From contig JARHVA010008424.1 of assembly GCA_037957365.1 (NCBI GenBank), positions 247,001-311,000 on the forward strand: a stretch of 64,000 nt of DNA, read 5' to 3'. The notes under the pieces are model-generated. The model saw only the letters and a list, made by a program, of their open reading frames with translations. It did no database searches and had not been told where the DNA came from. Both the position numbers and the translations under genes were made by a program. Every line of letters begins with the position of its first letter. The first letter of the stretch is position 1. This document shows, piece after piece, positions 57,660 to 64,000 of the stretch. This stretch comes from Torreya grandis (Eukaryota; Streptophyta; Pinopsida; Cupressales; Taxaceae).

Positions 57660-58560
57660 CAAGGAAATTATTATAGACATTTTGCCTAAATTAATTCCCT
57701 CAAAGGAATTGGATCTATGGGCCCTTTGCCTAATGAAATTTGGTCTTTGGAAAATTTACCTAATACACCTTTTCCATACAAAATTACCCTTTGAGACTTT
57801 CATCTTGGATATTTTTACCTTATAAAGTAGACCCTTGAGGCACTTTTTCCATGAATTAGACCCTTCGGCCCTTCCACTTACCCTTCAGGACTTTTATCCC
57901 AGATCCTTTCTCCTCTAGGACTTATCCTTTAAGATTTTGTTCCAAGCCCCTTTTATTTTGAAAAAAAATCCTTTAAACTTTTTATTGTGGCCATTTTAGC
58001 CCTTCAAAAGTGCCCTTCAGACATTTTTTCTAAGGAAAGTGCCTTTTAACCTTTTGAAATTCCTTTGGGGCTTTTGTCCTAAGCCTTTTTCATCCAAAAG
58101 CATTCCTTCAAACCTTTTTTCCAAGATACTTTCCCAAATTAAATGAACCTAACCTTTATGATTTATTCCTTTGACCTTTTTGTTTTGGCCATTTTGTTTG
58201 ATATAATTCCTTTGTGACTTTTGAAATGAATTTTTCCCTCTGACTTATCCTTTGAACATTTTTAAAAAACCCTTCAAGATTTTTGATGTGACTACTTAAC
58301 CTTCAATACTTTGTCCTAAACCCTTTTCCCTCTAAGACTTACCTTTTGAGACTTTTTTCTTGAGCCTTTTTCCCTTTGACCCTTTCCTTTGGACATTTTA
58401 TCCAGAATAGCATGCCCTTTGGCCCTTTTGAGACCATCCCTTCAAGTTTTCCTTCTAACATTTTGTCTGAGAGAATTGGGTCTTAAGGATAATTATTGTG
58501 GACATTTTATCCAAAATAATTCCCTTGAAAAAATTTCCTTTAAACATTTTATTTGATGAA
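57660..58560. repeat. Degenerate CCTTTGGGACTTTT-type minisatellite
   Basis: Roughly 900 bp made of diverged units built on CCCTTTGGGACTTTTTCC, spaced about 25-45 bases. Examples are CCTTTGGGGCTTTTGTCCTA at 58,067 and CCTTTTGAGACTTTTTTCTT at 58,340, with GACCCTTCGGCCCTT at 57,858. Units vary too much for a fixed period by eye. Confidence 0.6.
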
Positions 58561-59869
58561 ATTAGCATCCCAGTAAATACAAATCCTAAAATAATTCTCC
58601 CATAATAATTACCTTGAGACCAATACCATACTACCAAGTGGCACCCTTACTTATAGAGAACATTTCGTTATGTTTTGAGCTTAATTTGATATTTTAGCCT
58701 AGAACCAAATCATATTTTATTAATAATAAAATATTAGGCTAAAATATTCATGAAAGTTACTTTAAAATTATTTTTTTCAAAAGTATTATTTTAAGTCATT
58801 TTTTTCTTATGTTTACAGAAGCAGGGAATCTAAAAGAAATGACATGTGTCAAGTTGATGAGATTAAATTTAATAGTCACGTGGATGTCATTTGATATTCA
58901 TGAGGACATAAATTTTTTGTCATGTGAATGTCAAATTTAATCTCATAAATTACCCATTTGGATTCAAAAGTGGACCCAATCTATCAATGGTTTACATTGA
59001 TGTGTATCACTGATATAATAATGTGTGACAGATGGAGACTTTTCAAAGATATTGGATTAAATATAAAGTTTCCAAGTGGTATACCCATGTGATCAAAGTA
59101 CAAGTAAAAATATATAAATCAATATCCTATATCATGTGTCCACTTGGTCCCATTTAAGCAAATGATGTGAGAGTGAGTTGAAATGAAAGTGAAAAATGTC
59201 ACCATCATGGGAGCCCAATGCACAGATCCAATGACCCATGAGAAGTAGGGAACCTAGTAGATAAATATCAATGATGTGAGTCTTAGGTAGACTATTTAAA
59301 TATCTTTGACTCAATCATGTGTTGACATGTGTTGCATTTTGAAAGCTAATAGGGTATTATGGACAGAATACATATATCTATGACATTTGAGGTATATTTA
59401 TCAATAGACATTGGGTCTCATAGTTAAGCTAGAGTATAAATAAACATGTATTAATCTAAATGGTTAACATAGAATTAAAGATACATATTATATAAAAATC
59501 ATGTGTGAGCATGCAATGCATAGGTTAGATTAGTCATAACTAATAGTAGTGCCACTAGCTTTTAAAACATGTGTAAAGCAATTGTGCTCCTTCATGCATA
59601 TGTGAGAGTTCCATTTGAAGGAAACTAATCTAAAACATCAATAGGTTGTTCTCATGACCTATAAAAAAGATATATAATTTTTATAAATAGATCATATTCT
59701 ATAATTTGCATATAGTTTGAGTTATAATTATAAAAATTTCCTCTATCTTTTTACATATGCACATGATGCATAAATTTGGCGAAGGCTATTTTAAATGGAT
59801 AACTATACGTAGACTCTTATAAAATTATAGACCATAGTTAGAACTCATGTTTTTAATATCACATGTAAT
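58561..59869. other. AT-rich stretch, probably the 5' portion of the element B LTR
   Basis: No gene-like frame. Patchy similarity to 38,400-39,440 near the right end suggests it is partly U3 of the LTR that ends at about 60,777. The left boundary is not resolved. Confidence 0.3.
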
Positions 59870-60777
59870 GACCTTTCATGAATTTGGAGGATGAAGTGAC
59901 CCCTTCCCTAAGTCAATATAAATAATTGTAATCCAACTTGGATTTTTGTCAAAGAATTTTTGAATGCAAGAGCATCATCAAGTTTGATCATCAATGAATG
60001 TGTTTTTGTATTTTATTTCCAACTTATGTGTAATTAGTTACTAATTTCATTGTTTGTGTGTTTCATTAATCTTTAGTTTCTAAAAAATGTGAATATATTC
60101 TTTATTATTTTGATTAATATACTAATCTATAGTTGTACAACAATTGCTAAAAGATTGGTAAACATATTGGTTTAAATATTCAAGTTTAAATTAATTCATA
60201 AATTTTGATTATGTATTAGTTATTTCATGGATGTAATTTTTTATGTGTATACAATAGCTACCTTAGATACTTACTAGATCAAGCCATAATCTCTTGATTA
60301 AGGGTGTGAAATAACTACCCTAAAAGGATCAACCTTTGTCTAAGGATTATGAATTTCCTACATCTTTATCTCCTTAGAATTATTAGTTGGGTTTGATTTT
60401 GTGTATGTAATGGTTACTATAAATAGGCATAGGTTTTGAGGTAATTTGTCCTTTTAGAAACTAGCCAAGGAAATAGTTCCTAAAAACCATATAAGCTTTA
60501 TTTTTTGCCTTACTCTTCCTTCCTTTTTTTGAGTTTGTTTTGAGGTCTACCCACTCTAGATTATAAACTAGCCACACATCCAACTCACATAGAGATTCAC
60601 TACCCCTATTAAGAATAACACCTCTATCTAAAAAACTTGTCAACAACCTATATTCCCTACCCACTATTCCATCAATAGGTTTTAACAGATTGTATACCTA
60701 TAACTTATGTCCTGGAGTGGATTTTATCTCCATTGAGATCATAAAATGTGCATAAAAATTGAATCAACTTTGACACA
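59870..60777 (+). repeat. LTR of element B (3' portion)
   Basis: Matches the element A LTR in order: GGAGGATGAAGTGACCCC and a following ATATAAATA run (59,885-59,930), TTGAGTTTGTTTTGAGG (60,529), and AATGTGCATAAAA near the end. It ends GACACA, followed by TGG, the start of a decayed primer site. Confidence 0.45.
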
Positions 60778-61149
60778 TGGTACATAAAAAATACATCAAC
60801 AAATTATAATTGGAATTATAAGAAGGATAACACCCTTGATAGTAGTAGTTATCCTTTACACTGAGTTACACTGGAATCACTGAAGAGAGTGAAAAAATCC
60901 AATTCCCAAGCTAGTTTATTAGTCTAACCCTTGTGAAATCATAGGATAACTATAACTATGCCAACAATCAAAGTAAAAAACAATCCCCCTCTTCTCATAT
61001 GGAACCCCTTACTTGTAATGAACCCTTTACCTATTAATTAACCAATGGCTTAGCAATAACCCTAGTTAGTTTGATCTACTATCACCATCCCAAGAGATGT
61101 ACATGATTTTTCTTATAACCCCATAAATTATTTGCCATCCTTTTCTCCT
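60778..61149. other. Leader of element B
   Basis: Sequence between the LTR end and the first gag-like codons. No frame is recognised, and the PBS here no longer matches that of element A beyond TGGT. Confidence 0.3.
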
Positions 61150-62455
61150 TCAAGAGAAAGGATAACAAAGGAACATATCAACTTAGTTAAAGCTGATTTA
61201 AGATTAATGAAAGTTGTACATGAGGATGTTACATGCAAATTATTCCCTTTTAATTTGATTGATGATACTTATGATTGGTAATTAAATTTAACAAAAAAAG
61301 TACATCACTTCTTGGGATGAATGTTAAGAAACTTTTCTTACATAGTTTGGACATGTCCCCAATCCTGGTTTGGTATACCAACACTTCAACAACATGAAGA
61401 GGGAGCCTAATGATCCCATCAATTATTTTAACATAACAAGGAAAAATATGTACAATTAGATAACCTCAAGTTATAAACCATTGGTGTTATTAATGTTGGA
61501 AATACAAAAGAACACCTTAAACCCTATCACTACCATGTTATTGAGAAGAGAAATTATGACCAATAATTTGGTGTTAGTATTCAAAGAGGATATTACCATA
61601 GATAGGTAGATTAATAATTAGATACTTAGAGTACCTAATTTTAGTAACAGTTCTACAACATTAAATCTAGTTCCACATGCAAGGTAGAATGTCCCACCAT
61701 TCAATCAGAACCAATTGTATAACTTTCCTCTACTGATATAGACAACACAGCCAAATTTTGGCTACATGAACAATCATGCAATGAGCAATTATTACTAGTG
61801 GAAATAGCAAGTGACTACACTTCTCAATACCATTTTATGAGGCACTAATTCCATAAAGGTAGAATTGGATTCTATTTAGAAGATGGTTCAAAAGTTGAGA
61901 AATTATTTCCTAAATATGTTAAGGAAGATGGGAAATACAAATGGCCCAACTGACAATCAAAATAATGGATTTCAAAGGTATAATAGACTATTTAATAGGC
62001 TAAAAACCTCAAAATATTTTAGAGATAAACATAGTAGGGACCTATCTTCCCAATTGGTATAAAATTCATAATACTTATGAGTATGGTGAGCTCAATTACA
62101 TTGAATTCTATGCAGCATTCAAAATCTTTCAAAGAGAGGTGGTTCGATAAGATCAAATGCATAATCCACTTGAGCATCATCCACATCATAGATCTTCTAG
62201 CACTATTATATTTTTTTAATCTCATGAGTTTCCCTTTCCAAGTGAAGATGGTAATGAACTAGAAGACAACATGGATGAAGTTCACACTTTCAAAAAATTC
62301 TAGAGAGGTGCGTACAATCTAAGGAATAAGAAGCCACTTACAAAATCAACTCCTATAAATACCATGATTATTCCTCCCAATCCCAAAAAATATAATAATC
62401 TACCACCTCCAAAGGAGAATGATTAGAAACAAAGTAAGGAAGAACCAGTTAAAGG
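61150..62455 (+). pseudogene. Decayed gag of element B
   Basis: Remains include L-F-P-F-N-L-I-D-D-T-Y-D-W (61,238-61,279), matching the gag capsid pattern ending in an aromatic pair, then the same helical order as element A. The 61,680-62,300 part is rich in Asn, Gln and Ser. Frames shift several times, and minus-strand frames here are shadows. Confidence 0.45.
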
Positions 62456-63070
62456 ATAATACAACATTATTGAGGATATGAAGAAGATCAATATGAATAT
62501 AACTCTTCATGAGTTAACTTAGATTAATAAATATAAAGAGCTTCTCTATAAGTCCATTTCTATTAAGGAATATATGGATAAAGCAAAAGCATCCATAAAA
62601 AAATCAAAGGCATCTAACACTAACATCATCTACAAAAGCAAGCCATAATTTCCTCTCTTTATGTTGACTATACAAGCATTTGGTAAGAACATTCATAAAT
62701 ATTTAGTTGATTTTAGAGCATCTCAACTATCATGCCTACATCCATATGTCAATAGTTGGGTTTGATGCCAATCCCTTTAAAGAGAACGGTTTTTCAACTA
62801 GATAAAATAGTGGTCCTAGTAGTTAGAGAATTGAATAATGTACGTATTTAAGTAGCATCTGAGCCAAGAGTCCAAATGAACATTGATATTCTAATAGTGG
62901 ACATACATAAAGGATATGATCTCTTGTTGAGAAAGGATTGGTCTAAAACACTTAAAATATATCTCTCTATATAATTTTCTCATATATGGCTACCATGGAG
63001 AGGAGTTGTGAGTCAAATTAGAATTTATAGAGAGCCAAGAATGAAATATACCATTATAGAGTACAATCTC
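62456..63070 (+). pseudogene. Decayed aspartic protease of element B
   Basis: The pre-protease M-K-K-I-N-M-N-I-T-L-H-E-L segment (62,475-62,520) matches the young element's M-K-K-L-H-V-S-I-S-L. The protease begins with P-L-F-M-L-T-I and G-K-N-I-H-K-Y-L-V-D-F-R-A-S (62,650-62,725), where D-S-G-A is expected. After a frame change it continues to D-L-L-L-R-K-D-W-S (62,918-62,945), the G-x-D-L-L-L-G-x-D-W motif. Inactive. Confidence 0.65.
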
Positions 63071-63149
63071 AATAATTAAGAGATAAAATATGAATCTCCC
63101 ATCCTTGGTATTTATAATTTTACTACTTATAATCAAGTGTAAGAGCTGG

Positions 63150-63600
63150 AACTTGAAGGTTCTAGGCAATTATGGACTCTACACTTTGATGGTGCTATAT
63201 CCAAGCAAGGATCAAACATGGGAATCGAGCTAATTGATCCACAAGGTAATAAATTATTGGTATAATATAGGTTATAATTTCCATGTACTAAAAATAGAGT
63301 TGATTATGAGGCTATAGTTATGCGACTATAGTTTAAACTCAATAATAATGTCAAGAAAATTTCATTAGTTGGTGACTTAGAGTTGGTGGTCAATCAAGTC
63401 AAAAATAAATACTATTGCAAGTTATCTTATTTAAAGAGATACAAACATAGAGTGGGATGTGATTGAAATATTTAGAGCTTTTAATATAGTAGCACTTCCT
63501 AGAGATCAAAATCAAACTATTAATTCATTAGTTTCTATTCCTACTGATCTAGAGCCACTACAAGAATTTAAGGTAAAGAAGTTTTCCATTGAATTGGTAC
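63150..63600 (+). pseudogene. Decayed archaeal-type RNase H of element B
   Basis: Follows the protease in the same frame. It reads W-T-L-H-F-D-G-A (63,173-63,196) with the first catalytic Asp intact, then D-Y-E-A-I where A-E-Y-E-A is expected (63,304), and G-D-L-E-L-V-V-N-Q (63,371-63,397) where G-D-S-E-L is expected. The last motif near 63,500 keeps R-D-Q-N. It lies between protease and RT, as in the young element and in A. Confidence 0.7.
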
Positions 63601-64000
63601 CATAACCTTCTATTCTAGATAATGTAAAAAAATTCTAGGTCTTTGATGATGACCAATAGATTATTCACTTTTTATCCAATTTAGGGGAATTTGAATCCCA
63701 AATCATCGATGATAAGGATATTAATCACCTATACCAAGAGGAATCAAACAAAAAGGGCATTCTTCAGATAAAATAGAATTGAATTCCATTCAGGTTGGTC
63801 TCCTTAGAAATACCATTCAACATAGATACTTAGGCAAAATAGCTAAAACAACTAAGAGTCAATTAATTAGACTTTGAAAATGAAAATCTAGGAGATGTCC
63901 ACAACCCACATTATGTTAATATTGGTCTCAACTATACCCTCGAAGAGAGATAGTTAGTGAAGGATTTAATTTCTTGATATAAGGATGCTATTTCCTAAAC
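63601..64000 (+). pseudogene. Element B linker towards RT, cut by the window end
   Basis: Contains D-N-V-K-K-F...V-F-D-D-D-Q (63,619-63,653), L-V-S-L-E (63,797-63,811) and L-E-E-R...L-V-K-D-L-I-S (63,938-63,974). These match the young element's linker (L-I-T-L-E-S-I-F-N, F-Q-E-R-H-A-F-I-L-L) just before its RT. The RT itself should lie beyond 64,000. Confidence 0.6.

Noticed and set aside
57409..57825. 138-codon plus-strand frame, the longest outside the known elements
   Set aside because: Hydrophobic, with no recognisable domain, and its second half is the CCTTTG-type repeat.
1..64000. CRISPR arrays, bacterial operons or plastid/mitochondrial gene blocks
   Set aside because: No regularly spaced repeats with unique spacers, no Shine-Dalgarno-led gene runs and no organellar genes. 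The window is consistently plant retroelement DNA.

Overview
This 64 kb window looks like intergenic heterochromatin from a large-genome seed plant. It is about two-thirds A+T, almost free of CG dinucleotides outside one young element, and built nearly entirely of Ty3/gypsy-type LTR retrotransposons of very different ages inserted into one another. I found no intact host gene, no rRNA or tRNA gene and no CRISPR array. The style of the polyproteins (for example the GHFA...WW...LF.DAH integrase zinc region and the RT of the element at 43.05-57.18 kb), the age of the debris and the lack of genes make me favour a gymnosperm. This is inference; a large monocot genome is not excluded.

Layout. (1) 1-38.1 kb: a heavily decayed plus-strand element, called H here. 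An LTR-like repeat at 1155-2225 is followed by a long leader, gag (about 4.3-6.1 kb) and a protease. A second copy of the LTR-like repeat lies at 36,733-38,130. (2) 7165-16,505: a young, nearly complete minus-strand element inserted inside H's protease codons, with TG...CA LTRs of about 1.52 kb, a perfect 5-bp target duplication (AGTAG), PBS, TATA box and poly(A) signal. Its gag-protease-archaeal-type RNase H-RT-degenerate RNase H-integrase polyprotein is broken only by two single-base frameshifts. (3) 20.45-35.13 kb: a decayed minus-strand plant-mobile-domain (PMD) gene, split by a 12.8 kb minus-strand composite element (21,054-33,874). That composite has three LTR copies and two internal regions encoding an unrecognised protein and no RT. 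(4) 39.4-43.05 and 57.19-57.3 kb: a plus-strand element (A) with gag, protease and archaeal-type RNase H, interrupted by (5) a 14.1 kb minus-strand element (43,050-57,183). The latter has gag with RGG repeats, protease, RT, RNase H and integrase, plus an unusual open frame of about 4.9 kb after integrase. (6) 57.66-58.56 kb: a degenerate CCTTTG-type minisatellite. (7) 59.87-64 kb: a second plus-strand copy (B) of the A family, running off the window before its RT.

How the parts relate. The young element and the old copies A and B share a polyprotein order in which a second, archaeal-type RNase H precedes the RT. In the young element the ordinary RNase H after the RT has lost catalytic acidic residues, so the early domain is probably the working enzyme. 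Removing the two best-defined insertions (with one copy of the target site) restores reading-frame continuity in both older hosts, so the order of events can be read directly. Decayed reading frames are broken mainly by TAG/TAA where relatives suggest CAG/CAA, and the young LTR pair differs mostly at CG sites. Both point to methylation-driven C-to-T decay.
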